This document shows, piece by piece, positions 1 to 10,955 of a stretch of DNA of 64,000 nucleotides (its first letter is position 1; every line of letters starts with the position of its first letter). Location of the stretch: assembly GCA_907163375.1 (NCBI GenBank), contig CAJQUW010001790.1, positions 2,501-66,500 of the forward strand. The letters run 5' to 3'. Source of the DNA: Prostheceraeus crozeri (taxonomy: Eukaryota; Platyhelminthes; Polycladida; Euryleptidae). The position numbers and the translations under genes are program-made. The notes under the pieces were generated by a model. The model was given only the letters and a program-made list of their open reading frames with translations. It had not been told where the DNA came from and ran no database searches.

Positions 1-275
1 CAAGTTTTTTGTTGATAGAGAGGCACTGAGTCAAGACACTTTCAAATATGGAAATGCGCACATGGCTTGTAAATTGCAAATTACTCATTTAATGACATTT
101 ATTTTTTAAATTTCGTTGCTAGTTTCTTTAACTGTTAGATACTAAGTTGCCGTAAATAGTTAGGTTATTTCGTTTTTTCGTCTCCTGCTTTTGACTGTCA
201 TGATTGGAAGCTGAATATATTCAGGAAAAATTGGTTAAGAGAGCAAAATGGAAAGAATAAATTGTTTGAGGAAAA

Positions 276-297
276 GCGTCGACCAAAAGATCGACGC
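276..297. repeat. Perfect 7-bp hairpin in the satellite unit
   Basis: GCGTCGA and TCGACGC flank an 8-base loop. The hairpin recurs in units 2-4 (about 1065, 1849 and 2630). It lies about 55 bases from the hammerhead fold and may be part of the structure of a unit-length RNA. Confidence 0.75.
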
Positions 298-351
298 ATG
301 TCGCTCTCCTGCCCCCTCGATAGTCAATACTTGAATCCAAAAAAGGCACAG

Positions 352-414
352 AGTTCTTGGCACCAAATATATTTCGGTCCTACGACCTTCTTCAGTGGTG
401 ATGTCACAAGAACT
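352..414 (-). ncRNA. Hammerhead-like ribozyme, satellite copy 1
   Basis: Read on the minus strand, the order is: AGTTCTTG, an internal loop, CACCA, CTGAAGA, a stem GGTC/GACC with loop GTAG, GAAA, a tiny TATAT hairpin, TGGTG, a one-base bulge and CAAGAACT. Stem I therefore has 5 bp (CACCA/TGGTG) plus 8 bp (AGTTCTTG/CAAGAACT) separated by an internal loop. Stem II has 4 bp. Stem III has 2 bp with a 2-base loop, as in newt-type and retrozyme hammerheads. Predicted cleavage follows T366, before T365. One extra A lies between the CTGAAGA core and stem II; as I recall, a natural viroid hammerhead tolerates this. The cleavage-site base is U rather than the preferred C, so activity is uncertain. Confidence 0.68.
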
Positions 415-1140
415 GAATTTTACAAGTAGCTGATGCAAATGACAATCAATAATCTTAACATTGACATGCTATGGTTTACACAATAGAGAGTCCAGCACTA
501 CATTGTAGAAATTAGGCACAGTTAAGAACTAAATGGTGAACAGGTGCACAATTACTCAGCAAATTGAAAGTCATAGCTTTCTAAAAACAGGACATGCTGG
601 CATAGAAATTTCACAAGAATCAGGAAATAAAAATGAATATGTCAGCATTGATTCGGTTTGAACAATAAACAGCTCATCAGACAGTACAGCTGGGTGACCT
701 ATACGCAAAACAAGTCAAGGAAAAAAAAAGAAACGCAACTCTCACATCTAGATGCAAAGCGCATTTCTAGAGATCAATGCGAATGCGCAAGTTTTTTGTT
801 GATAGAGAGGGCACTGAGTCAAGACACTTTCAAATATGGAAAATGCGCACATGGCTTGTAAATTGCAAATTACTCATTTAATGACATTTATTTTTTAAAT
901 TTCGTTGCTAGTTTCTTTAACTGTTAGATACTAAGTTGCCGTAAATAGTTAGGTTATTTCGTTTTTTCGTCTCCTGCTTTTGACTGTCATGATTGGAAGC
1001 TGAATATATTCAGGAAAAATTGGTTAAGAGAGCAAAATGGAAAGAATAAATTGTTTGAGGAAAAGCGTCGACCAAAAGATCGACGCATGTCGCTCTCCTG
1101 CCCCCTCGATAGTCAATACTTGAATCCAAAAAAGGCACAG

Positions 1141-1203
1141 AGTTCTTGGCACCAAATATATTTCGGTCCTACGACCTTCTTCAGTGGTGATGTCACAAGA
1201 ACT
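1141..1203 (-). ncRNA. Hammerhead-like ribozyme, satellite copy 2
   Basis: This has the same fold as the copy at 352-414, with the core, all three stems and the GAAA box unchanged. Confidence 0.68.
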
Positions 1204-1924
1204 GAATTTTACAAGTAGCTGATGCAAATGACAATCAATAATCTTAACATTGACATGCTTTGGTTACACAATAGAGAGTCCAGCACTACATTGTAGAAAT
1301 TAGGCACAGTTAAGAACTAAATGGTGAACAGGTGCACAATTACTCAGCAAATTGAAAGTCATAGCTTTCTAAAAAACAGGACATGCTGGCATAGAAATTT
1401 CACAAGAAGAAATAAAAATGAATATGTCAGCATTGATTCGGTTTGAACAATAAACAGCTCATCAGACAGTACAGCTGGGTGACCTATACGCAAAACAAGT
1501 CAAGGAAAAAAAAAAGAAACGCAACTCTCACATCTAGATGCAAAGCGCATTTCTAGAGATCAATGCGAATGCGCAAGTTTTTTGTTGATAGAGAGGCACT
1601 GAGTCAAGACACTTTCAAATATGGAAATGCGCACATGGCTTGTAAATTGCAAATTACTCATTTAATGACATTTATTTTTTAAATTTCGTTGCTAGTTTCT
1701 TTAACTGTTAGATACTAAGTTGCCGTAAATAGTTAGGTTATTTCGTTTTTTCGTCTCCTGCTTTTGACTGTCATGATTGGAAGCTGAATATATTCAGGAA
1801 AAATTGGTTAAGAGAGCAAAATGGAAAGAATAAATTGTTTGAGGAAAAGCGTCGACCAAAAGATCGACGCATGTCGCTCTCCTGCCCCCTCGATAGTCAA
1901 TACTTGAATCCAAAAAAGGCACAG

Positions 1925-1987
1925 AGTTCTTGGCACCAAATATATTTCGGTCCTACGACCTTCTTCAGTGGTGATGTCACAAGAACT
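1925..1987 (-). ncRNA. Hammerhead-like ribozyme, satellite copy 3
   Basis: This has the same fold as the copy at 352-414, with no change in core or stems. Confidence 0.68.
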
Positions 1988-2705
1988 GAATTTTACAAGT
2001 AGCTGATGCAAATGACAATCAATAATCTTAACATTGACATGCTTTGGTTACACAATAGAGAGTCCAGCACTACATTGTAGAAATTAGGCACAGTTAAGAA
2101 CTAAATGGTGAACAGGTGCACAATTACTCAGCAAATTGAAAGTCATAGCTTTCTAAAAACAGGACATGCTGGCATAGAAATTTCACAAGAAGAAATAAAA
2201 ATGAATATGTCAGCATTGATTCGGTTTGAACAATAAACAGCTCATCAGACAGTACAGCTGGGTGACCTATACGCAAAACAAGTCAAGGAAGAAAAAGAAA
2301 CGCAACTCTCACATCTAGATGCAAAGCGCATTTCTAGAGATCAATGCGAATGCGCAAGTTTTTTGTTGATAGAGAGGCACTGAGTCAAGACACTTTCAAA
2401 TATGGAAATGCGCACATGGCTTGTAAATTGCAAATTACTCATTTAATGACATTTATTTTTTAAATTTCGTTGCTAGTTTCTTTAACTGTTAGATACTAAG
2501 TTGCCGTAAATAGTTAGGTTATTTCGTTTTTTCGTCTCCTGCTTTTGACTGTCATGATTGGAAGCTGAATATATTCAGGAAAAATTGGTTAAGAGAGCAA
2601 AATGGAAAGAATAAATTGTTTGAGGAAAAGCGTCGACCAAAAGATCGACGCATGTCGCTCTCCTGCCCCCTCGATAGTCAATACTTGAATCCAAAAAAGG
2701 CACAG

Positions 2706-2768
2706 AGTTCTTGGCACCAAATATATTTCGGTCCTACGACCTTCTTCAGTGGTGATGTCACAAGAACT
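2706..2768 (-). ncRNA. Hammerhead-like ribozyme, satellite copy 4
   Basis: This has the same fold as the copy at 352-414. The fifth, partial unit (3137-3400) ends before this region and has no ribozyme. Confidence 0.68.
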
Positions 2769-3439
2769 GAATTTTACAAGTAGCTGATGCAAATGACAAT
2801 CAATAATCTTAACATTGACATGCTTTGGTTACACAATAGAGAGTCCAGCACTACATTGTAGAAATTAGGCACAGTTAAGAACTAAATGGTGAACAGGTGC
2901 ACAATTACTCAGCAAATTGAAAGTCATAGCTTTCTAAAAACAGGACATGCTGGCATAGAAATTTCACAAGAAGAAATAAAAATGAATATGTCAGCATTGA
3001 TTCGGTTTGAACAATAAACAGCTCATCAGACAGTACAGCTGGGTGACCTATACGCAAAACAAGTCAAGGAAAAAAAAAGAAACGCAACTCTCACATCTAG
3101 ATGCAAAGCGCATTTCTAGAGATCAATGCGAATGCGCAAGTTTTTTGTTGATAGAGAGGCACTGAGTCAAGACACTTTCAAATATGGAAATGCGCACATG
3201 GCTTGTAAATTGCAAATTACTCATTTAATGACATTTATTTTTTAAATTTCGTTGCTAGTTTCTTTAACTGTTAGATACTAAGTTGCCGTAAATAGTTAGG
3301 TTATTTCGTTTTTTCGTCTCCTGCTTTTGACTGTCATGATTGGAAGCTGAATATATTCAGGAAAAATTGGTTAAGAGAGCAAAATGGAAAGAATAAATTG
3401 GTAAGAGCTGAAGATTTTGATCCATTTAACGCATATTCT

Positions 3440-4260
3440 ACATTTTTCAATATAGTGTAAGTCCTCCTTTTGTAATCAAAACTGCCTTACACCTGCATCC
3501 CATTGACACAACAATGTTTGAATGAAATCTTGAGGGATTTGGTTCCATTTCTCATGCTATACGCGCCTCAATTGTTGAAATAATTGAGACCGGTTTTGAT
3601 GCCGTCGCAAGCGTCCATCCAGCTCATCCCACAAACGTTCGATAGTGACGGCCATGGAAGAGCGTTGATGTCGCTGGCCAGTAAGTGAGCTGTTGTTAGT
3701 CGTGCTGAATGTGGTCCTGCATGATAGGAAGAATATGCGGCTCCAAAATTTGATCGCAGTATCTTCGTGCAGTCAAAGTTCCTTCAACAGGCACCAGCTT
3801 CCTGAATGCGAGATGGCAGTCCATATCATGACGCTTCCACCTCTGAAGCAGTTAACCTCTCGAATGCAGCATGGAGATAATAATTGTTCCCGTTTCGTCT
3901 CTGAACACGAGCTCGACCATCAATATGATGCTGAAGAAAGAGTGATTCATCACTGAACCACACTGTTCTCCACCGCATGCGATTTCCTACAATAACACGG
4001 TGAGTCTAACACCACTGTCGCTGATGACGATGCCTGGCTGTTAGCATAACGCCTCGAAGTTGACGCCTTACACAGAGGCCTCCTTTGCGCAGTCAATTCC
4101 GAATGGTCTGAGCGGAAAGTCTACGAACTCCAGGGATAGCATGCGTTGTGGAGGGATCCGCTGATGTCCAATCTCTTTAAGTGGCGGACTCGTATGTATC
4201 GATCTTGCTTGTTACACAGACTCTGCGGGATCTGGAGCGATCTCAGGTTGATCCCTTCGC
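3440..4260 (-). pseudogene. Decayed Tc1-like transposase
   Basis: On the minus strand, broken frames show the Tc1/IS630 order. An N-terminal piece reading QDRYIRVRHL lies near 4200, then WRTVWFSDES with the first catalytic Asp near 3960, then HIDGRARVQRR near 3910. A late piece near 3600-3640 reads ERLWDELDGRLRRH, matching the Tc1 motif around the third acidic residue, and the C-terminus ends near 3483. Several frameshifts and stops separate the pieces, so it is long dead. It sits between the satellite array and a LINE 3' end. I could not define terminal repeats. Confidence 0.8.
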
Positions 4261-4289
4261 TTGGCAGCGATAAGAAAGTCAACTGATGG

Positions 4290-4740
4290 TGCTGAGAGTC
4301 ACGTATACCGCATCATGTGGCTGGTATACTGTACACTCATACGATGGGTAGCCAGCTACAGCTTTCCTGCATGGTGTAGTGTTAACAAAACTTGTTTCCG
4401 GCAGTTAACCCAATTTGAAGAACGTGTTTTTCGAATTTTTCGGATCAAGGGGAAAATCAAATTTGCTGATTTTTGTGATTTGATGGCAAGACGCCTATCA
4501 AGTAAAGCGATGTGCCCTCAGCATCCCTTGCATGTGATATTTGACAAATCATCATCTAGGTCTTCTACTCGCAAAGGATTCCTTCACAGGAAAGTGATGG
4601 CCAAAACCAAGCGGTTTCAGTCGTCTTTCATTAGATTTGCTTAACTTTCTTTCATGTTTTATCTTCTGTAATGTTGTACATGCCACTTCCGAATCTCGTT
4701 TTGAAGTATAATAAAGCCATATTATTATTATTATTATTGC
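4290..4740 (+). mobile_element. LINE 3' end (CR1/Jockey-like), truncated
   Basis: An open frame to the stop at 4642-4644 reads like the last part of a non-LTR retrotransposon ORF2, downstream of the reverse transcriptase domain. Recognisable pieces are the PAWCSV, FEERVFRIFRIK and MCPQHPLHVIF stretches. A short 3' UTR follows, with AATAAAG and an (ATT)n tail at 4724-4740, typical of LINE insertion ends. The EN and RT catalytic domains are absent, so the copy is 5'-truncated. The apparent frame start near 4261 is not ATG and lies upstream of clear LINE homology, so it is not a real start. Confidence 0.72.
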
Positions 4741-4744
4741 TATA

Positions 4745-5317
4745 AATTCGAGTCACAGCTGAAAATGACATTGTATGCGTCCGATGGCCTTATTTCTTTG
4801 CGCTTCGTTTAGTCGGGGCATTTTTCATTCGCTTTAGAGACTGATAAAATCTTGAAGCAAAATGAAAGCACGACCTTTTTACACACCATGAAACACATGC
4901 AGTCACCTGTGAACAATTTTCAGACTTGACATTGGTCAGTGACACCTCATGCAGCAGTTTGGCACTATCGAACAATCAGGCATCGAAATTTAGAAACTAC
5001 ATGTCATTCGATAAATACTATACAATTTACAAGCCATGCACGTGTTTGCATTCATCTCTAGAAACTTCAATGTTTCTTGCGCTTTGCGCTTCTTTTTTGA
5101 CAGAGTACTATTTCAGCAACCACGATTGCGTGATTAATTGGCAATGTATAAGATAACAGAATGATTAAAGATGTAAAGGTCACTATAGTATATGCTTTGG
5201 TTTCATGAGATCATTTGAACGTTACTGAATATGTCACCAAGAAACGAGATTAAAAGAAGTGAAATTCGAAAAACCACGTCTGGCTTTTTGAAAAACTAAT
5301 TCCCGCTGTCTTTTCAG
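4745..5317. other. No recognisable gene
   Basis: AT-rich sequence with only short unmatched reading frames. I see no element ends or RNA gene. Confidence 0.6.
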
Positions 5318-5381
5318 AAAACAAAAAATTACTTGCGAATCCCTATCTCAGCCACCCCAGAAAATGAGAAGAACAATAGAA
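5318..5381 (+). CDS. Candidate internal exon, unknown gene
   Basis: A pyrimidine-rich stretch ending TGTCTTTTCAG precedes the segment and GTAAGT follows it, so both splice sites are near consensus. The 64 bases are open in two frames, one beginning KTKNYLRIPISATPEN and the other KQKITCESLSQPPQK. Neither is a family I recognise. Length modulo 3 is 1. No flanking exon could be linked with confidence; the other candidate on this strand (16825-16883) is 11 kb away. This could be chance, since such pairs occur at random in 64 kb. Confidence 0.3.
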
Positions 5382-5997
5382 GTAAGTTCTTATTTTTGCA
5401 TGTAACGTACTTGTTAAGGTATTGTCACGGTGATATCTAGTAATTCCTAGTCTTATCGTCTATAGTAAATATGAGCAATCCTATCAGAAACACGAAATTC
5501 AGATTCGGGTCGGATTCAATTCTGAAGTCATGCCATGCCACATAAATCTATATAAGCAATTAAAGTTTCATGGACTTCAGACGTAAGGAATTTCACGCTT
5601 CGACTCTCACTAATTGGTTGCATATAAACTCACATTCCAATCTGGAATGCTAGTAAGCATTCTTCTCGTACCTCATTCTGTTCAACAATCATTCTGTCTG
5701 ATGTTCTCAATGCTACTTTTAGTCATGGAGTGCAGTGCACTTCAGTACATGCACACTGGTGAAGGCCAAGGTCTATGAACGATGTGGTAATTTGTCCAAC
5801 ACTTGTTTACTTTCTCCTGATGCAAATCTCTAATCTCATAATGTACTAACTTTACATTAGTCTGCTTATAATATGGAAATGAATTTCACTGGTATGACGA
5901 GACGATGAATATATGGTGTCTCTTCACTATGTGCAATTATAACCAGAAGAATGAATAATCTAGTAATTAATACTACAAAATATATGTCCGTGTTCGT

Positions 5998-6096
5998 ACA
6001 GACCCTCGAAATCCCTCGAAATCACGATTTTTTCGGGGTATCAAAATCCATCGAATATCTGTATTTTTCTCGAGAAACCCTCGAAATTTCGATGAA
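5998..6096. repeat. Reiterated CTCGAAAT word cluster, possible element end
   Basis: CCCTCGAAAT-type words occur four times in about 100 bases, beginning CAGACCCTCGAAATCCC. This resembles the left ends of the hAT-like elements elsewhere in the window, but I found no inverted partner downstream. Confidence 0.4.
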
Positions 6097-6554
6097 CAAA
6101 ATATATATCTGTGAGGTTTTTGTTTTTTTGGGAATATTTTTTTCAAAATTTACAAAATTGCATCTTATAAAATGCATTTATAGCTGATCGAATTATTTTT
6201 GCTTCTTTTTGTTTGCTTATAATTCATTTTTGTTATGAATATTGGACTGAGATATAGAAAAAACGTATGAATCACATCGTTACTGGCAATTATGGTTTTA
6301 TGTAATTATTAAGATTGTAATTTTGCTGTCATAATTTTTTGTGAAAACTGAGAAACATCAAGTTTTTAGACATAATGATTTTGTAACTTCTTTTAGTCTA
6401 CTGAAATCAAACAGTGTTGCATTGTTTTGTTGTTTATACTCTTAATTCAATTGCACTGAGCATGGATTTTGACAATCATTTGACTGGTGACATTTATCTT
6501 TTGAGCTAAATTATTAAAACTCGTGGTTATGAAATCTTGAATACTTATATCACT

Positions 6555-6618
6555 GATATCAGAGTCCTATCAATTTCTATGACTCCGGGCAGATTGACAC
6601 GACTCCGATTCACCCTGG
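6555..6618. mobile_element. Single right end of a GACTCC-word hAT-like element
   Basis: The words AGTCCTATCA, GACTCCG and GACTCCGATT, followed by CACCCTGG, resemble the right end of the element at 40877-41604. No left end was found, so this is a fragment. Confidence 0.4.
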
Positions 6619-6619
6619 T

Positions 6620-9600
6620 TCTGATTTTATTTATTGTCTTGCGCCCATTTCCAATTTATTGGCAGAATCTCACATTGAATTGAAGGAATTGCAGGTTTTG
6701 GGTTTCAATAAGGACAGTCAGAGACTCATGTAAGATCTTAACAATAGCTACTTAACAACATAGCGCGGAAGTTATCGACAAAGTGAAATCATGACATTGC
6801 GATATCTTGGATAGATGCTATACATTCAAGAATGACTTGTGATTTATTGTAACTTCAAGGATTTCATGTGAGACCTGGTAAGATACAGTAGCTCTACTGT
6901 ACCATGCAAGTATTCTACTGTCCATAGAGTGCCTATTGTCTATGTAAGATTAACATCACGCCTGCTTAGCTCCTCACAGGACTTTCCTCCTATTAGAAAT
7001 TGATTATGCTTCATTAAGCTGCCCTACCACATAAAAAATTTTGAATGAGCAATAATGTCTTCATACTAAAAATAATTTGCAGGATTTTAACTCGTTCAAC
7101 TTCAGCCTTTGACAGAATTTGAAATACCTTTGACTATAATTTAGTTAAATCTGAAATAAAGATAATTAATTCTTAACTAGACAAAGTTGATCATAATATA
7201 TTTGACATGCAATATATCAAGACCATCATTATCAATTTTTAGTCCCATTTGTTCATCGGAGTAAGTTCATTGAATTAGGTAGCGTTGTGAAGCTTTTGAA
7301 ATCCTATTGGCTCCATCGATATTGTAAGTTCCCTTTTGAATTCCGTTTTCTTTATTTAAAGTCACAATGTCATTATTGAAATCACCATTTCATTAACCAA
7401 AACTTAGACGTCGCTCTTGAAGTTCAAAGCCTGTAGATGTTTTGTTACCCCATCGGTCAGGCTGTTTTATTCATGAATAAAATAACCATTCTGTGAGATC
7501 ATGCAGTCATATAGGTAATGTGTTCATATAGTAAGTAAATGTGGTTATATTTACTTAATTGCATTTTTTCATCTTTAAATAAATTGTAAGAAATTTATGA
7601 AATGAAAATATTGATAGCCTGCATGCAAACCTTTTCGCCTTATCCTATAAATAGAACAAGATCGGTGCTTGCATTATGTTGTGTTTACCCCACGATAAGC
7701 CACCATTGAAAACTAGAATTGTGACAGTAAACTCTCGATATCTTCGATGAAAGTTTGTAACCACAAACTTCAAAACGTCGCTATGTATTGATAAGAGCAT
7801 CACTGTTTAACGATTGTGAGTGTTTATGGTCAAGTCCACCAATGCGACGAAGTTGGAATCAACAGCAGGATTTTTTTGAAATATGAATTTACAAACGAAA
7901 CAGCTCCTCGCCTCTATTTTGATGGCGAAAATGTGCCTGACGTTATAAAAGTGAATTTTGCCCAATTTCACTCGAAACTTCACTCGTAATTCAAATTAAG
8001 AAGGTTGCTGATATCTCTCTATTATATGAGAATGCAGTTGTGCAACAATTTGAACCATGTCACAATTATCAGCTGATGGATGGAGAAAATATGCACGGGG
8101 TTGGGTAAAAGCCAGGCCCTTATCTAACTAGTCCGGACCGTTTTTATCGAAAATGCACTATTTACAACGTTGTGAAGATGCGTTGGTATGACACAATTGT
8201 GTAGAGTCGCAATGAACCAAGTTTTGCTGAATATTCAAAATTTGTATTTTTTCTGGCGGTATATTTCGATCAGTATAGACAGATCAGTTTCAGGCAAGTG
8301 AATCGATTTCTATAAAAAGGCACTACTGCTTTTCCGAATCTATTTATGAACTCAAATGAACTCAAAAAATACAAAAAATGAGGTTCCAGTAGCAAAAGCA
8401 ACTTTGATAGCTTTGACCTGACAGACATAGAACAATTGGAACAGGTAGTAAACAGGTAGGCTACAGATACGTAATATCTTTAAAACTGAAATGATAGCAC
8501 AAGTTTGCGTCTTCATTGATATCTATTGATACACCCTGGTCCATAGAGTTTAGGTAGAGTGGTAACTCCGCATTTATTAAATCCCCAATGTGTATACACT
8601 TTCGATTTTATTAAATGAACTCAAGGGGATAGCCTACAGTCTGAATTGTTTCCAAATATGAGATAAGCAAATTTATGCAGTTTTTCAGAAATTACAACGA
8701 AATTGACTGATCATGATAGCATAAAGCAGAAGGAAATGATATTATTTTACAGATCCTCCGTGTCATGACAGCCTTAGAGAGGCAATGTTTGTTAAATTAG
8801 CAACTCAAGAACCTGCTATTGCTTTCATGCTGAACCTCACGAGTATTTTCTTAAGCGTAATCATCACAGGCAACCTGCCACTGGCACAACAAAATAACAA
8901 TCAAAGACAATGATTGTAATTAGCTTAAGAAGATGTAAATGGGTCCACATCACTATTCAGATTTAAGAAATGAAACATAAATTTGGTGAATCATAAAATC
9001 ATGCCGATGAAAATTGAATTAAAAACTTAAATTTCAGCCAAGAAAGCATGAATAATATCTCGACTATTTCATGCAGACTTCCATTGTAATGCGGCTCATG
9101 AAATTCCCTTGATAATCAGCTAAATTTCCACTTAGTTAGGATGCTTATTATCAAAAATCCATTGCTTTTGATATCCAACTTGTTTCATACTACTTATTTA
9201 GGAGAGTCATCCCGGTAGTATATAAATTGGCAAATTTTGATATTTTCCAAAAGTGCTCAAATAATTTTTTGGACCACGGGAACGCAATCTCCGCAAAAAA
9301 CTGAATCTTTTGATATAAAAATTATCACTGTATACGGATACTTTTTTTGAGTCGACACTCTACCTATGTATCCCTACTCTATGCCCTGGTCGGTTCACCT
9401 CATCTTAATAATGCTTACTAATAATTGGGAAGACTTAGGACATGGGGCAGTTAAGTCATTCTGTACTTTCGATGATGATTGTATGTTAACGTTTGAACAA
9501 TGATTCGAGAATATAAGTGCACAATGTAAGGATGTGTGCTATTATTCTAACAAATAAACTTCATCGCGAAACGAAATAACTATCTCTGAAAATTTTCAGA

Positions 9601-10680
9601 TAATGAGAAGAATTACAGCATTTTATATTCGCAACCTTGCCTTCCTTTCGACTGATATGTTAATTTTTTCTCTTCATATGTTACCATGATGTTTATATGC
9701 TCATGTTTTGGCAATAAACAACTTATGACTTCATGAAGCTTATTACATTCAACAATTAGAAAAAACCCGGAATCAACTATGGAAATGATGTTGAGCAGTT
9801 TAGTGACTTCCTTTTCACTTGATTTTAGCTCTCTTTCATTTTTAGTCAAGTTCGATTCTCACTCTACTACTGATAAATTGCAACTCAGTACTACCTGAAA
9901 ATGTGATAATTAAATACTGAGTTTCTCCCTCAGTTGAGAAATGGGAACAATGCTGAATAGTTGCCATTCGATCTGATATCTAGAATCATCAGCAGGCCTA
10001 GTTCACATATCACAACATCGACACATTATTACAGACGACAATTATTATTACTATAATAATTATTACACGGTCACTAACTTCAGCGACTTGTCAGTAGTGT
10101 GTTTAAAATGATATCGAATGAATGCCCGTCGAAAATTCACTAACTTGTTAATTGCAGATCTCAGTATTACCTGTTTCAGTTGTTCTGTGTCTGTCACATC
10201 AAAGCTACCGGGCATCAAATTTGCCTTTATTTTCTGTTACAAGATAGCCCAGTGCTATACGTGTATGTTGCCTGTGTTTATAACTATGTGTTTATATGTT
10301 TATTAATTATGCCCTGCATTTTTTGAGTTATTTGAATTATGAAGTGAATAGATTTACCTGCCTGAAGATTATCCACACGTACTGATTGAAATATACCACA
10401 AAGAAAAAAATAATCCAAATCAATTTTTTGGTCCTTCCCAACTCCACACAACTATTTAAAACAATTTATATAGAAGCAGATCTCCTGCCATACAGAAGCC
10501 AAGTTGGAAAGTTGAAAAGTAATTCAAACCACACAACAGTAATCCACTGATCAATAAAGGAAATGTAAAGAGGGTTTGGGACTTAAAGTTTTGAACAATA
10601 TGGTATAGGCACACAGCTGGGTCTTCGTCTTTTTAATCGTTATAAAAAGCAACTTTTTCGATTAAGCACTTCCTTGGGTT
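6620..10680. other. Long gene-free stretch
   Basis: Four kilobases of AT-rich sequence in which the longest reading frame is 78 codons (9613-9849, - strand) and resembles nothing. Small AT microsatellites occur near 10030-10065. I see no transposon ends, RNA genes or convincing exons. Confidence 0.6.
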
Positions 10681-10683
10681 GTC

Positions 10684-10955
10684 TCTAGACTTCTGGGGTA
10701 AAAATGATCTGTTTAAATGAGACATTCTGACTGAAGCCACTAGAAAGTTGTGTAAAACATTGTGAACATATTTTGATCTTTTTCGGAGCATTGCTTGACA
10801 TCGGAGCGGCTCGTGGTCTACCAGGTTTCTTCTTAAGCTTCTTTGCATCATGCAAATTAGATTTTGCCACTTCTCATATTCTGCAAATACAGCTTTGCTC
10901 AGGCCGCGGATTTTTGATTGGGCGATGGGGATTGTAGTCATCGACGAAAGGTATA
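10684..10955 (-). pseudogene. Downstream half of a decayed cysteine-pair protein
   Basis: On the minus strand this continues the ORF whose first half is at 12478-12680, on the other side of a Tc1 insertion. It reads ESCIC-like cysteines (CICRI), then a basic KKLKKKPGRPRAAP stretch, then KICSQCFTQLSSG with a CxxC pair, and stops at 10684. An in-frame stop follows CICRI, and the frame differs by one from the first half, so the gene was probably already dead. I loosely recall similar CxxC / CxC / GRP / CxxC proteins from invertebrate genomes. Their function is unknown to me. Confidence 0.45.

Larger units (their letters stand above)
1..3400. repeat. Tandem array of ~785-bp units (satellite, 4.3 copies)
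   Basis: Four almost identical units begin at 1, 788, 1574 and 2355 with CAAGTTTTTTGTTGATAG. A fifth begins at 3137 and breaks off at about 3400. Unit lengths are about 787, 786, 781 and 782 bases. They differ only by a few small insertions or deletions (for example in the A-run near 720, 1507, 2287 and 3067) and rare substitutions. The array starts mid-pattern at base 1, so it probably continues left of the window. Each unit holds a minus-strand hammerhead-like fold and a 7-bp hairpin (listed separately). The 67-codon minus-strand reading frame repeated in each unit overlaps the ribozyme fold and has no protein-like character. Size, tandem layout and ribozyme fit a retrozyme-like or hammerhead satellite better than a gene family. 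Confidence 0.93.

Noticed and set aside
235-2792. Repeated 67-codon minus-strand reading frame in each satellite unit
   Set aside because: It overlaps the ribozyme fold, is identical because the units are, and has no protein-like features.
1-3400. CRISPR array or bacterial repeat
   Set aside because: Units are ~785 bp with no short repeat-spacer structure; the sequence is eukaryotic.
10360-10400. CCTGAAGATTATCC as a hammerhead core
   Set aside because: No stem II and no GAAA box at the right spacing.
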